Shown: one piece after another, positions 1 to 8,723 of the stretch
Layout of the letters: every line of letters starts with the position of its first letter
How positions within the stretch are numbered: position 1 is the first letter of the stretch
Assembly: GCF_029714205.1 (NCBI RefSeq)
Contig: NZ_CP121648.1
Span: forward strand, 3,304,001 to 3,368,000
DNA from: Methylobacterium sp. CB376
GTDB taxonomy: Bacteria > Pseudomonadota > Alphaproteobacteria > Rhizobiales > Beijerinckiaceae
Direction of reading: 5' to 3'
DNA: 64,000 nucleotides
Notes under the pieces: model-generated
What the model saw: only the letters and a program-made list of their open reading frames with translations
The model's database searches: none
Told to the model about the DNA's origin: nothing
Program-made: the position numbers and the translations under genes

Positions 1-555
1 ACCATCCTGGCGGTGGTGGCGGGCCTGACCCTGGCGGGCGCCTCGGCGGTGAGCCACGACCTCTACGCGCAGGTCATCGCCCGCGGCCGGACCTCCGAGC
101 AGAAGGAGGTGCGCCTGTCGAAGCTCTCCGCCGTGGTGATCGGCGTCGTGGCGATCGTGCTCGGCTACGTCTTCGAGAACCAGAACGTCGCCTTCATGGT
201 CGGCCTCGCCTTCGCGGTGGCGGCGAGCTGCAACTTTCCGGTCCTGGCGATGTCGATCCTGTGGAAGGGCACGACCACCACCGGCGCCCTGGTCGGGGGC
301 CTCGTCGGCCTGATCACCGCGGTGGCGATGGTGGTGCTGTCGAAGGCGGTCTGGGTCTCGACCCTGGGCTACTCCACGGCCCTGTTCCCCTACGACAACC
401 CGGCCCTGTTCTCGATGCCGATCGCCTTCCTGGTGATCTGGGCGGTGTCGAAGGCCGACGCCAGCGCCCGGGCGCGCCGCGAGCGCGACAGCTTCGAGGC
501 CCAGTACGTGCGCTCGGAGACCGGCATCGGGGCCGCCACCGCCCACGCCCATTGA
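1..555 (+). CDS. actP: Cation/acetate symporter, C-terminal part (5' end outside window)
   Basis: Sodium:solute symporter family protein resembling ActP, which imports acetate and other short monocarboxylates with a cation across the inner membrane. The reading frame is open from base 1, so the start lies upstream of the window. The visible ~184 residues carry three or four hydrophobic helices, the conserved stretch SHDLYAQVI near the beginning, and AASCNFPVLAMSILW. The charged tail after the last helix is typical of this family. ActP is usually preceded by a small DUF485 membrane protein, but that region is not in view. Family assignment is fairly secure; substrate is inferred from the family. 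Confidence 0.85.
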   Translation, partial: TILAVVAGLTLAGASAVSHDLYAQVIARGRTSEQKEVRLSKLSAVVIGVVAIVLGYVFENQNVAFMVGLAFAVAASCNFPVLAMSILWKGTTTTGALVGGLVGLITAVAMVVLSKAVWVSTLGYSTALFPYDNPALFSMPIAFLVIWAVSKADASARARRERDSFEAQYVRSETGIGAATAHAH

Positions 556-694
556 GGGCCCGGCCCCTCCCCGCCCGGGCGGCGGCGAGGGGCCGCCCGG
601 TGACGCGGATGGCGGGGTCGGCCCGATGAACGGGTCCGCTCCCGCCTCCGTCCCTCGCCCGGGAGCCACGCCCCCGCGCGACACGCCCTCCGCT

Positions 695-2215
695 TCAGTA
701 GGCGTTCTCGGTCTTGAGCAGGGCGAACGGCGTCATCGCCAGGATCTGCAGGTCGAAGAACACCGACCAGTTCTCGATGTAGTAGAGGTCGTGCTCGACG
801 CGGCGCTGGATCTTCTCGCTCGTGTCGGTCTCGCCGCGCCAGCCGTTGATCTGCGCCCAGCCGGTCAGGCCGGGCTTGACCTTGTGGCGGGCGAAGTAGC
901 CGTCGACGACCTGGTCGTAGAGCGTGTTGGCGGCCTTGGCCTGGAGCGCGTGCGGGCGCGGGCCGACCAGCGACAGGTCGCCCTTGAGCACGTTGAACAG
1001 CTGCGGCAGCTCGTCGAGGGAGGTCTTGCGGATGAAGCGCCCGACCGGCGTCACCCTGGGATCGCCCCTGGTCACCAGCCGGGCCGCCCCGGCGTCGCTC
1101 TGGTCGACGTACATCGAGCGGAACTTGTAGACCTCGATCAGCTCGTTGTTGAAGCCGTAGCGCTTCTGCCGGAACAGCACCGGCCCCTTCGAGGTCAGCT
1201 TCACCGCGAGCGCCACCGCCAGCATGATCGGCGCGAAGGCGACCAGCATCAGGCCGCCGACGGTGCGGTCGAACATGGCCTTCACCACCACGTCCCAGTC
1301 GGCGATCGGCTTGTCGAACAGGTCGAGCACCGGCACGGAGCCGAGATAGGAGTAGCTGCGCGGGCGCAGGCGCAGCTTGCTGGCATGGGCCGAGAGGCGG
1401 ATGTCGATCGGCAGCACCCAGAGCTTGGACAGCATCTGCAGGATGCGCGCCTCGGCGGAGATCGGCAGGGTGAAGATGATGAGGTCGAGCCGGGTGTTGC
1501 GCGCGTAGGCGACGAGGTCGCTCACCGTGCCGAGCTTGGGGTAGCCGGCGACGACGTCCGAGGAGCGCCCGTCCGAGCGGTCGTCGAACACGCCGACGAT
1601 CTTGACGCCGGAATCCGGCTGCCACTCCAGCGCCTTGATCAGCGCCTCGGCGGGCTCCCCGCCGCCCACGATCGCGGTGCGGCGGTCGAAGCGGCCCTGC
1701 CGCATCTGGTCGCTCACCGCGATCGACAGGGCGAGCCGCCCGCCGAGCAGGAGCACCAGTCCGGCCAGGTAGTACGCGCCGAGCCACAGGCGCGAGTACT
1801 GGTCGCCGAGCTTGGCGAAGAACAGCACGGTCGCGGCGAGCAGGAAGACGAGGGACCAGCCGAGGGCCACCCGCAGGCCGAACTGGAAGAAGGCCCGGAA
1901 GGCGCGGATCCCGTAGGAGCCGGCGACCTGCTGCACCGCGAGGTTGAGCGCGGCGAGGCCGAATATCGCCGCCAGATAGCCGAGATGCAGCGGCACCAGG
2001 CCGTGCAGCACCGCGAGCTGTGCGGCGATGCCGGTCGCGGCGACGAGGCCGAACTCCGCCGCGCGCACGCAGCCCGTCAGCACCACGAGCGAGAGCGGCC
2101 CGCCCTTGCGCGGCGGCACGAGATTCTCGGCCGGCGGCATCGCCGCCCGGCTGCCGGCCTCGCCCGGCTGGGCGGCGGCCGACTTGAGAATGTCGCGGAC
2201 GTCGAACGCAGTCAT
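695..2215 (-). CDS. Undecaprenyl-phosphate glucose-1-phosphate transferase (WcaJ-like)
   Basis: Polyprenyl glycosylphosphotransferase that should transfer a hexose-1-phosphate to undecaprenyl phosphate at the inner membrane, the first step of exopolysaccharide repeat-unit assembly. The N-terminal half has several membrane helices and a CoA-binding-like module (IVGGGEPAEALI). The C-terminal third is a complete bacterial sugar transferase domain with YKFRSM, KTSLDELPQLFNVLKGD, SLVGPRPHA and KPGLTGWAQING. I chose the ATG at 2215 (506 aa) because GAGG lies about seven bases upstream; an in-frame ATG at 2290 would add 25 Arg/Ala-rich residues that look untranslated. It heads an exopolysaccharide block with the glycosyltransferase and export genes that follow. 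Confidence 0.88.
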   Translation of the reverse strand: MTAFDVRDILKSAAAQPGEAGSRAAMPPAENLVPPRKGGPLSLVVLTGCVRAAEFGLVAATGIAAQLAVLHGLVPLHLGYLAAIFGLAALNLAVQQVAGSYGIRAFRAFFQFGLRVALGWSLVFLLAATVLFFAKLGDQYSRLWLGAYYLAGLVLLLGGRLALSIAVSDQMRQGRFDRRTAIVGGGEPAEALIKALEWQPDSGVKIVGVFDDRSDGRSSDVVAGYPKLGTVSDLVAYARNTRLDLIIFTLPISAEARILQMLSKLWVLPIDIRLSAHASKLRLRPRSYSYLGSVPVLDLFDKPIADWDVVVKAMFDRTVGGLMLVAFAPIMLAVALAVKLTSKGPVLFRQKRYGFNNELIEVYKFRSMYVDQSDAGAARLVTRGDPRVTPVGRFIRKTSLDELPQLFNVLKGDLSLVGPRPHALQAKAANTLYDQVVDGYFARHKVKPGLTGWAQINGWRGETDTSEKIQRRVEHDLYYIENWSVFFDLQILAMTPFALLKTENAY

Positions 2216-2316
2216 CTCGCGCCTCACGGATGCGCCTTCCTCGGCGGCACGATCACGGGCCGGGGGCCGATCGCGCGCCCCCGCGCGCATTCTCCGGTGG
2301 GGCCGTCACGGAAGCC

Positions 2317-3723
2317 TTAACGCGCTCCCGCCCGGCGCGGCGCCTCGGCGGTCCCCGGGAGGTCCCGCGCGCGGACGGCGTCCGCCGCGCAGGCGGCGTC
2401 CGCCGCGCAGGCGGCATCCGCCGCGCAGGCGGCGTCCGCCGCCCGGTCGGGCGGGGCGGATTCCCCCGCCTCCCGAGCCTCGGCCGCCGGGCCGCGCGCG
2501 TCGCGGGCCGCGCGGTAGCCGGCGAGGATCCCCTCGGCCATCCGCTGCATCGAGAAGCGGGTGCGGATGAAGGCGCTGAGGCCCGCCGCCTCGTCGCGCC
2601 GCTCCGCGGCCGGCTGGTCCAGCTTGCGCAGCAGCGCCCCGGCCAGCGCCTCGACGTCCCGCGGCGGGACCAGGGCGCCCGAGGCCGGGCCGAAGATCTC
2701 CGGGATGCCGCCGACATTGGTCGCCACGAGGGGCTGGGCGGCGGCGGCGGCCTCCAGCACCACGTAGGGCAGCGACTCGGCGAAGGACGGCACGACCATG
2801 ATCGTCCCGCGGGACAGGGCGGAGCGGATCGGCTGGGGCGGCTCGAAGCGGACGACGTCCTCGAGCCCGAGCGACCGGACCCGCTGGCGCAGGGCGGCCT
2901 CGTCGGGGCCGGAGCCGACGACGAGCAGCGTCAGCCGCCGCCCGAGGGCGTGGCGGATGCGCGCGAGGGCATCGAACAGCACGGGCACGCCCTTCGCGTC
3001 GCGCAACTCGCCGATGTAGACGAAGTCGCACGGCTCGGCGGCGGGCGCGATCGGGGCGAATTCCGCCGCGTCGATGCCGTTCTGCACGACCCGCACGAGG
3101 CGGTCCGTCTCGCCCACGTAGGCGGCGTAGCGGCCCGCGATGTAGGCGCTCTCGAACAGGAAGACGTCGGTGCGGCGCGTCAGCCCCCCCTCGGCCGCCA
3201 TGTAGAGGCGGTGCAGGACCGTGCCGGGCTTGTAGTTGAAGCTGCCGCCGTGGGGCGTGTAGGCCCGGACCGGGTCCGGCACGCGGCGCGGGGTCACGAC
3301 GAGGCGGGCGAAGAGGCCTCCCTTCGAGCCGTGGCCGTGCAGCACCGTCGGGGCGAGGCGGCCGACGACGCCGTGCAGGCGGGCGAGGGCGGCGAGGTCG
3401 AGCGGGTGCGGGTTGCGCCGCATCGGCACCCGGGTGAGGCCCAGCGCGAGCGCGGGCGCGATCTCGCCGAGCACGGCGGCGGCCCGCTCGCCGCCCGTGC
3501 TCGCGTCGCAGAACAGCCCGACCGCGTGGCCGGCCGCGATCTGCAGGCGCGCCACGTCCATCACGTGCCGGAACAGCCCGCCGACCGGGGCGCGGAACAC
3601 GTGCAGGATGCGCTCGGGCGAGGCGGGCTCGCCCCGCAGCGGGGCCGCGGCCGCGGCCGGATCGGCGGAACGGAGTTGGGGGACGGCCACGAACCTCTCC
3701 CGGACGGCGGCGCGGCCGGTCAT
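2317..3723 (-). CDS. Glycosyltransferase family 4 (GT-B fold)
   Basis: Retaining sugar transferase probably acting on the lipid-linked exopolysaccharide intermediate in the cytoplasm. The N-terminal acceptor domain begins at ILHVFRAPVGGLFRHVMD. The donor domain has YIGELRDAKGVPVLFDAL and the E-x7-E region SFAESLPYVVLEAAAAAQP followed by ATNVGGIPEIF, the usual family 4 nucleotide-sugar site. The C-terminal ~60 residues are low complexity and include a repeated AADAAC unit encoded by an 18-bp tandem repeat, so they are unlikely to be part of the fold. It lies about 100 bp upstream of the WcaJ-like gene on the same strand. Specific sugar unknown. Confidence 0.85.
   Translation of the reverse strand: MTGRAAVRERFVAVPQLRSADPAAAAAPLRGEPASPERILHVFRAPVGGLFRHVMDVARLQIAAGHAVGLFCDASTGGERAAAVLGEIAPALALGLTRVPMRRNPHPLDLAALARLHGVVGRLAPTVLHGHGSKGGLFARLVVTPRRVPDPVRAYTPHGGSFNYKPGTVLHRLYMAAEGGLTRRTDVFLFESAYIAGRYAAYVGETDRLVRVVQNGIDAAEFAPIAPAAEPCDFVYIGELRDAKGVPVLFDALARIRHALGRRLTLLVVGSGPDEAALRQRVRSLGLEDVVRFEPPQPIRSALSRGTIMVVPSFAESLPYVVLEAAAAAQPLVATNVGGIPEIFGPASGALVPPRDVEALAGALLRKLDQPAAERRDEAAGLSAFIRTRFSMQRMAEGILAGYRAARDARGPAAEAREAGESAPPDRAADAACAADAACAADAACAADAVRARDLPGTAEAPRRAGAR
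2377..2448. repeat. 18-bp tandem repeat, four units
   Basis: Four head-to-tail 18-bp units; the first two are identical, the third differs at one base and the last is degenerate. The unit begins GGCGTCCGCC. It lies inside the 3' end of the GT4 gene and writes the AADAAC repeat in its tail. A multiple of three keeps the frame, so copy number could vary between strains without breaking the gene. Confidence 0.9.
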
Positions 3724-3865
3724 CCGCCCGGGACGGGCGAGCGGACCCCGCGCCTGCCCGTCTTGGCCGAGTCTTCGTCGCCGGGCCGTTAAGCGCCGGC
3801 GGCGGCCCGGGCGACGCCTCGGACCGTGGTTAAGGTCGCGTGTGGAGGATGGCGCCGCGCCCGCC

Positions 3866-4438
3866 TCAGAACCAGCGCTCCTTGATCAGGATCGTATCCC
3901 CCGGGCGGACCGGATAGGTGAGCGGCACGATGCCGGAGACCGGCCCGTCGCGGGTCTGGCGGGTCAGCACTGCGTAGTCGCGCGCCGCCCGCGGCCCGAA
4001 CCCGGCCGCGATCGCCACGGCCGTCTCGACCGTCATCCCGTTCACGTAGGGGTACTGGCCCGAGGTCGTGACCTCGCCGAGGATGAAGAACGGCCGGTAG
4101 AGGTCGATCTCCACGGTCACGTGCGGCTCGCGGACGTAGCCGTCGCGCAGCCGCGCCTCGATCGCCCGCGCCGCCTGCAGCGTGGTCCCGCCCCCGACCG
4201 CGACCGGGCCGATCAGCGGCATGATGATCCGCCCCGCCCCGTCCACCATGTAGAGGTTCGACAGGTTGTCCTGCCCGAACACGATCACCCGCAGCCGGTC
4301 GCCGGCCGCGAGCGGGTACTGCGTCCCGATCGACCCGGTGGCGGTCGCGTCGAGGTACTCGGTCCGGTACTCGGGATGCATGCAGCCGCCGAGCGCCAGC
4401 GTGGCCGCGAGACCGGTCAGAAGAACGCGTCGATTCAT
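3866..4438 (-). CDS. Polysaccharide export lipoprotein (Wza/GumB-like, Poly_export + SLBB)
   Basis: Outer-membrane or periplasmic lipoprotein of the polysaccharide export family that passes exopolysaccharide across the outer membrane. The signal peptide ends in the lipobox LGGC (Cys19). It is followed by the Poly_export segment (YPLAAGDRLRVIVFGQDNLS, then IIMPLIGPVAVGG) and an SLBB-like region (FFILGEVTTSGQYPYVNG), ending in the family-like PGDTILIKERWF. At 190 aa it is short compared with E. coli Wza (about 380 aa), which fits the GumB-type short export proteins. It is divergent from the GumC-like gene, with about 175 bp between starts that probably holds both promoters. Confidence 0.88.
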   Translation of the reverse strand: MNRRVLLTGLAATLALGGCMHPEYRTEYLDATATGSIGTQYPLAAGDRLRVIVFGQDNLSNLYMVDGAGRIIMPLIGPVAVGGGTTLQAARAIEARLRDGYVREPHVTVEIDLYRPFFILGEVTTSGQYPYVNGMTVETAVAIAAGFGPRAARDYAVLTRQTRDGPVSGIVPLTYPVRPGDTILIKERWF

Positions 4439-4613
4439 TGCTCTCGGCCTGATGCGTCCGATGCGGCAGGTTTATGCGGGCGTGGTTAACGAAAACTCAC
4501 CTGATCCCGCCGCGCCCGTGATGAGAAATTTACCGACCCGCAACCTTAATCAGTTGTGATGCGGCCAGGGCGGCCCCGGCCGGCCTCGGCTTCTCACACC
4601 GCAGACGGCCCGT

Positions 4614-6893
4614 ATGCTCCGCGCGTCTCCCGCCATCCCGTCACCGCCGCCGGGCGCCGTGACCGATCCCCTCCCGCGCCATGCGGAGCGCGCGGCGGGC
4701 GAGGGCGTCGCGCTCGGCGACATCGGCCGGCTGCTGCGGCGGCACTGGCTGGCGATCCTGCTCCCGACCCTGGCGGCGCTGGCGGCCGCGATCGCCTTCG
4801 TTCAGCTCGTCCCGCCCCGCTACACCGGCGAGGCCAAGCTGCTGCTGGAGAGCCGCGACAGCGCCCTGACGCGGCTGCAGCAGGAGCGCGGCGACGCCGC
4901 CCAGCCGATCGACGAGCAGGCGGTGGCGAGCCAGGTCCAGGTGGTGATGTCCCGCGACCTCGCCCGCGAGGCGATCCGGCGCCTGAACCTCGTCGGCAAC
5001 CGGGAGTTCGACCCGACCGTGGAGGGAATCGGCTCCCTGCAGCGGCTGCTGATCATGCTCGGGCTGGTGCCGAGCCCCCTCGACCGGGACCCCGAGGACC
5101 GGGTGCTGGAGCGCTACTTCGACCGGCTGCTGGTCTACTCGGCGGGCAAGTCGCGCATCCTGACGATCGAGTTCCGCTCCCGCGACCCGGACCTCGCCGC
5201 CCGCGGCGCCAACACGATCGCGGACCTCTACCTCGCCTCGCTCGCCGCCGCGAAGGTCGACACCGCGCGCTTCGCCTCGACCTGGCTCGGCAGCAACGTC
5301 GAGACCCTGCGCAGCCGCGTCGCCGAGGCGGAGGCCAAGGTCGAGGCGTTCCGCGCCCGCAACGGCCTGATCGGCGGCCTCGCCGGCAGCGGCGGGGCGC
5401 AGCCGATCGGCGCGCAGCAATTGACCGAGCTCTCCAGCCAGCTCACCCAGGCCCGCGCCGCCCAGGCCGACGCTGCGGCCAAGGCCAAGCTCATCAAGGA
5501 CATGATTCGCGACGGGCGCGCCTTCGAGATCCCGGACGTCGCCAATAACGAGCTGATCCGCCGCCTCGTCGAGCAGCGCATCACCCTGCGCGCGCAGCTC
5601 GCGCTGGAGGGCCGCACCCTGCTGCCGCAGCACCCGCGCATGAAGGAACTGACCGCGCAGGTCACCGACCTGGAGGGGCAGATCCGCGCGGCCGCCGACC
5701 GCACGGTGCGCACCCTCGAGAACGACGCCCGCATCGCCGGCAGCCGGGTCGAGAGCCTGCAGGCCGCGGTCGACGCGCAGCGCGAGGTCGTGGCCAAGGG
5801 CAACAGCAGCGAGGTGCAGCTGCGCGCCCTCGAGCGCGAGGCGAAGGTCCAGCGCGAGCAGCTCGAATCCTACCTCGCGCGCTACCGTGAGGCCGCCGCG
5901 CGGGATGCCGAGAGCGCCGCCCCGGCCGATGCCCGGGTGGTGTCGCGGGCGATCGTGCCCGACACGCCGTCCTTCCCCAAGAAGCTGCCGATCATCGGCT
6001 TCACCACCGCCGTCGCCTTCCTGCTCGCGGCCGGCAGCGTGCTCGCGCGCAGCCTCATCGCCGACGATCCCGACGACCTGCGCGGCCGCGGCCGGCCGCG
6101 GCCGCGTCGCGCTGCGGTGCTCACCGATGTGAGCGCGCGCCCCGACGCGCCCGCGCCCGCGCCCGCGGCGGGCGGGGCGGCCGCCGCCCTCGCCGAACCG
6201 GAGGCCGGGGCCGCCGAGGAGGAGGATCTCGGGTGGGGCGCGCCGCCCGCTTCCGCGCAGGATCCCCTCCCCGCCCCCGCGATGCGGGAGGAGCCTTACG
6301 AATTCGACGCACTGGTGGCCCGGCTCGCCTCCGTGGAGAGCGCGGGGGACGGGCGGCGCGTCCTGATCCTCGGATCGGGCGGCGCGGGCGAGCCCGAGGC
6401 GCTCGCGCTCGCGCTCGGGCGGTCGCTCGCGCGCTCGGCGCGGGCGGTGCTGCTGCCACTGGACGCGGCGGCGGGCGGCGCGCCGGGCCTGACCGACATC
6501 GTGCTCGGCGAGGCGCCGTTCGGGGAGGCGATCCAGCGCGACCCGGGCTCCCGCCTCCACCGGGTCGGCCCCGGCTCGCACGCGCCGGGCGTGCTCCTCG
6601 ACGAGCGCGAGGGCCTGGGCCTGACCTTCGACGCCCTCGGGCAGGCTTACGACTGGATCCTCTGCGTGCTGCGCGACGACGGCCGCGACCCGGGGACGCG
6701 CGCCCTGGCCTCGGCGACCTGCCTCTGGATGGACGCGGTCGTCATCGCCTCGAACGCGCCGGCGGACGATGCCGACCTCGTCGCCCTCTACGCGCTCGCC
6801 GAGGGCGCCGGCGTGCCGGAGGTGATCGTGGCGCAGGACCGGCCGCCGCCCCCGGTCGCGGTGCCGGCCTACCCGCTGCGGCGCTCCGCCTGA
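4614..6893 (+). CDS. GumC/Wzc-like polysaccharide co-polymerase with degenerate kinase domain
   Basis: Inner-membrane chain-length/transport protein for exopolysaccharide. A Wzz-type domain begins near residue 35, with TM1 at about 44-66 (HWLAILLPTLAALAAA). A long coiled-coil periplasmic segment occupies about 200-430, and TM2 is at about 457-480 (LPIIGFTTAVAFLLAAG). The C-terminal ~190 residues align in layout with a BY-kinase domain (RRVLILGSGGAGEPEALALA). The P-loop Lys-Ser/Thr is absent, no Walker A' DxD is evident, and there is no Tyr cluster at the end, so kinase activity is unlikely. A GTG at 4659 is an alternative start. A proline/alanine linker (about 500-560) joins the two parts. 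Confidence 0.85.
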   Translation: MLRASPAIPSPPPGAVTDPLPRHAERAAGEGVALGDIGRLLRRHWLAILLPTLAALAAAIAFVQLVPPRYTGEAKLLLESRDSALTRLQQERGDAAQPIDEQAVASQVQVVMSRDLAREAIRRLNLVGNREFDPTVEGIGSLQRLLIMLGLVPSPLDRDPEDRVLERYFDRLLVYSAGKSRILTIEFRSRDPDLAARGANTIADLYLASLAAAKVDTARFASTWLGSNVETLRSRVAEAEAKVEAFRARNGLIGGLAGSGGAQPIGAQQLTELSSQLTQARAAQADAAAKAKLIKDMIRDGRAFEIPDVANNELIRRLVEQRITLRAQLALEGRTLLPQHPRMKELTAQVTDLEGQIRAAADRTVRTLENDARIAGSRVESLQAAVDAQREVVAKGNSSEVQLRALEREAKVQREQLESYLARYREAAARDAESAAPADARVVSRAIVPDTPSFPKKLPIIGFTTAVAFLLAAGSVLARSLIADDPDDLRGRGRPRPRRAAVLTDVSARPDAPAPAPAAGGAAAALAEPEAGAAEEEDLGWGAPPASAQDPLPAPAMREEPYEFDALVARLASVESAGDGRRVLILGSGGAGEPEALALALGRSLARSARAVLLPLDAAAGGAPGLTDIVLGEAPFGEAIQRDPGSRLHRVGPGSHAPGVLLDEREGLGLTFDALGQAYDWILCVLRDDGRDPGTRALASATCLWMDAVVIASNAPADDADLVALYALAEGAGVPEVIVAQDRPPPPVAVPAYPLRRSA

Positions 6894-7109
6894 GGCGCCG
6901 GGCCCCGCGCCCCGGCCCGCGGCGTCCCGGCACGGTCACGGAACGCTGACCGAGACGCCGCGGAGTCGCGCTCCCGGCGCCACCGGCCGTTAAGGCTCCG
7001 CGCCGTTCCTCCCCGTTCACCCCGGGGCAAGCATCTTCGCCAACCGGAACGACAGAATTCCTCGCGGATTATCGTCCCGCTTCAATGGTCACGCTCGAGG
7101 ACCACAGGG

Positions 7110-7616
7110 ATGATCAAGCAGAGTGGATGGGCCGCTACCATTGCGGTGGCGGCCACGGTGGCGTGCGGCCCGGCGACGGCGCGCGAGATCGTCGCCTTCG
7201 AGGCGGACGTGTCGCCGGGCAGCATCGTCGTGCGGACGAGCGAGCGCCGGCTCTACTTCGTCAACGGCGACGGCACGGCGATCCGCTACCCGATCGCGGT
7301 CGGCAAGTCCGGCAAGCAATGGACCGGCCTCGCCCATGTCGAGGGCAAGTACGTGCAGCCGGCCTGGTCGCCGCCCTGGGAGGTCAAGCGCGACAATCCC
7401 CGCCTGCCGAACGTGATCGCGGGCGGCTCCCCGCGCAACCCGATGGGAGCGGCCGCGCTCACCCTCGACCGCGGCGAGTACGCGATCCACGGCACGAACC
7501 GGCCGAGCTCGATCGGGACCTTCGCGTCCTACGGCTGCATCCGGATGTACAATCAGGACGTCGTGGACCTGTTCGGCCGCGTCGCCGTCGGCACGCCGGT
7601 CATCGTGACCCGCTGA
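7110..7616 (+). CDS. L,D-transpeptidase (YkuD domain)
   Basis: Periplasmic peptidoglycan-modifying enzyme that forms 3-3 cross-links or attaches proteins to peptidoglycan through a catalytic cysteine. A signal peptide is visible (residues 1-24, ending ATAREIV). The YkuD domain has YAIHGTN (His) and the signature SYGCIRMYNQDV with the active-site Cys. Pro-rich QPAWSPPWEVKRDNPRLPN is typical of the ErfK/YbiS group. Length (168 aa) matches a single-domain enzyme without LysM. It is monocistronic; its 3' flank holds two intergenic repeats. Confidence 0.92.
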   Translation: MIKQSGWAATIAVAATVACGPATAREIVAFEADVSPGSIVVRTSERRLYFVNGDGTAIRYPIAVGKSGKQWTGLAHVEGKYVQPAWSPPWEVKRDNPRLPNVIAGGSPRNPMGAAALTLDRGEYAIHGTNRPSSIGTFASYGCIRMYNQDVVDLFGRVAVGTPVIVTR

Positions 7617-7706
7617 GAGGGTGAGGATCGTTCCGTCCGCGCCCCCCGTCGGCGTCCCGGCCAGCGGGTCGAGCCATCCGTCCCCGGCCGCCGAGGCTAT
7701 CGCGGC

Positions 7707-7837
7707 AACGGCCCAGGATGCGGACGCACCGGGCCGTTGACCGTCTCGAATTTCCGACACCAAGCAAGGGCTTGGCGAGAAGAATGGTTTGGCGCGAATT
7801 CGAGAACCGAACCGGCGGCCACGAGACATGGCCGCGG
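7707..7837. repeat. Structured intergenic repeat, family 2, copy 1
   Basis: Related to 62051-62158. Three nested inverted repeats are visible: AACGGCCC (7707-7714) with GGGCCGTT (7731-7738); TCTCGAATT (7744-7752) with AATTCGAGA (7797-7805); and CGGCCA...TGGCCG near 7815-7834. Shared primary sequence with copy 2 includes GGACGCA/CGACGCA, CGGGCCGT, CGACACC, GGGCT and GAACxGAACCGGCGG. The middle stem differs in sequence between copies but remains paired. It is directly followed by a family 1 repeat. Confidence 0.75.
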
Positions 7838-7838
7838 G

Positions 7839-7948
7839 TGTCATACCAAATCCGCTTGATCCCTTCGGGAGGGCGGATTTGGGCTTCGCTCAAGCGCCGC
7901 GCGGGCGTGTGATCCGGGATCCGCTTTGATCAAGCGGATCCCGGATCA
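7839..7948 (-). repeat. Structured intergenic repeat, family 1, copy a
   Basis: Composite element: a head (TGTCATACCAAATCCG..., with AAATCCG...CGGATTT pairing), a shared core GGGCTTCGCTCAAGCGCCGC, and a terminal hairpin. Hairpin arms are 17 bp and perfect: TGATCCGGGATCCGCTT at 7910-7926 and its complement at 7932-7948. The stop codon of the minus-strand cupin gene (7946-7948) is the last triplet of the hairpin. Probably works as a terminator or mRNA-end stabiliser for that gene. Confidence 0.85.
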
Positions 7949-8284
7949 GGCGTCCGGCCCGGCGCCTCGCGCGGGCGGCGCGGTCGCCTCGACCGCCGTG
8001 AAGGTCTCCAGGACGCGGTAGGTGTGCTCGGCCCCGGCGGGGACGAGCCAGGAATCGCCCGGCTCCAGCCGGATGGTCCGGCCGGATATCTCCAGCTCCG
8101 CGCGGCCCGCGACGACGTAGCCCACGGTCTCGTAGTCCCGGGCCACGACGGGCTTCTTGTCGGTCGGCGGCTCCTTGTCCCAGAGCCGCATCGCGACGCG
8201 CTGGCCCGCGGCGAGGACGCGCTCGCCCTGCGGCCCGCGCGGGGCGGTCTCTCCCGAGATCTTCGTGATCGTCGTGCCGGCCAT
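7946..8284 (-). CDS. Small cupin-domain protein
   Basis: Single-domain cupin of 112 aa with a predicted beta-barrel. The first conserved region is YETVGYVVAGRAELEISG and the second is LEPGDSWLVPAGAEHTYRV. The usual two metal-binding histidines of motif 1 are not obvious (only DYET at that place), so metal binding is doubtful. Function unknown; similar proteins are annotated only as cupins. The final residues and stop codon fall in the hairpin of the family 1 repeat, and the last two codons (Asp-Ala) are the same as in the unrelated TetR gene that ends at 38869. Confidence 0.75.
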   Translation of the reverse strand: MAGTTITKISGETAPRGPQGERVLAAGQRVAMRLWDKEPPTDKKPVVARDYETVGYVVAGRAELEISGRTIRLEPGDSWLVPAGAEHTYRVLETFTAVEATAPPARGAGPDA

Positions 8285-8336
8285 CGGCGCCTCCTCGCTC
8301 TCCCGATCCCAACGGAAGCGCGAGGCGCCCGTTCCC

Positions 8337-8711
8337 TCAGCGCAGGGAGGCCGCGATGGCGCGCTGGATGCCGCGGATGTCGGCGCCGCGCCGCAGCGTG
8401 CGCGAGATCGGGTCCGGGCGCCCCGAGACCCAGACCTTCAGCTCGGAATCGAGGTCGAAGCTGCCGGCATTCTCGACCGAGAACGAGGTGATCGCCCGGT
8501 AGGGCACGGTCAGGTAGGAGATCTTGCGGCCCGTGACGCCCTGCCGGTCGACGAGGATCAGGCGCCGGTCGGTGAAGACTATCAGGTCGCGCAGGACCCG
8601 GAAGGCGACCTCGACCGTCTCGCCCGGCACGAGCATGCCGTCGAGTTCCCGCGCCACGTCCGCGGGCGCCGCGTCGCTGCCGTGACCGAGCAGGCCGTCG
8701 AGGAGGCCCAT
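8337..8711 (-). CDS. Bacterial PH-domain protein (bPH_1)
   Basis: 124-aa cytoplasmic protein with a bacterial pleckstrin-homology-like fold: VAFRVLRDLIVFTDRRLILVD followed by KISYLTVPYRAITSFSVENAG and DLDSELKVWVSG, the standard order for this family. Start MGLLDGLLGH resembles homologues. Role unknown; such proteins often associate with membranes or regulators. It sits between the cupin and the SDHAF4-like gene on the same strand, 12 bp downstream of the latter. Confidence 0.8.
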   Translation of the reverse strand: MGLLDGLLGHGSDAAPADVARELDGMLVPGETVEVAFRVLRDLIVFTDRRLILVDRQGVTGRKISYLTVPYRAITSFSVENAGSFDLDSELKVWVSGRPDPISRTLRRGADIRGIQRAIAASLR

Positions 8712-8723
8712 GGCGCATCTCCC

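Noticed and set aside
390..1787. Long minus-strand frame covering the acetate permease end and the WcaJ-like gene
   Set aside because: Arg/Ala/Pro-rich translation without motifs; the overlapping frame at 695-2215 has clear sugar-transferase motifs. GC-rich shadow frame.
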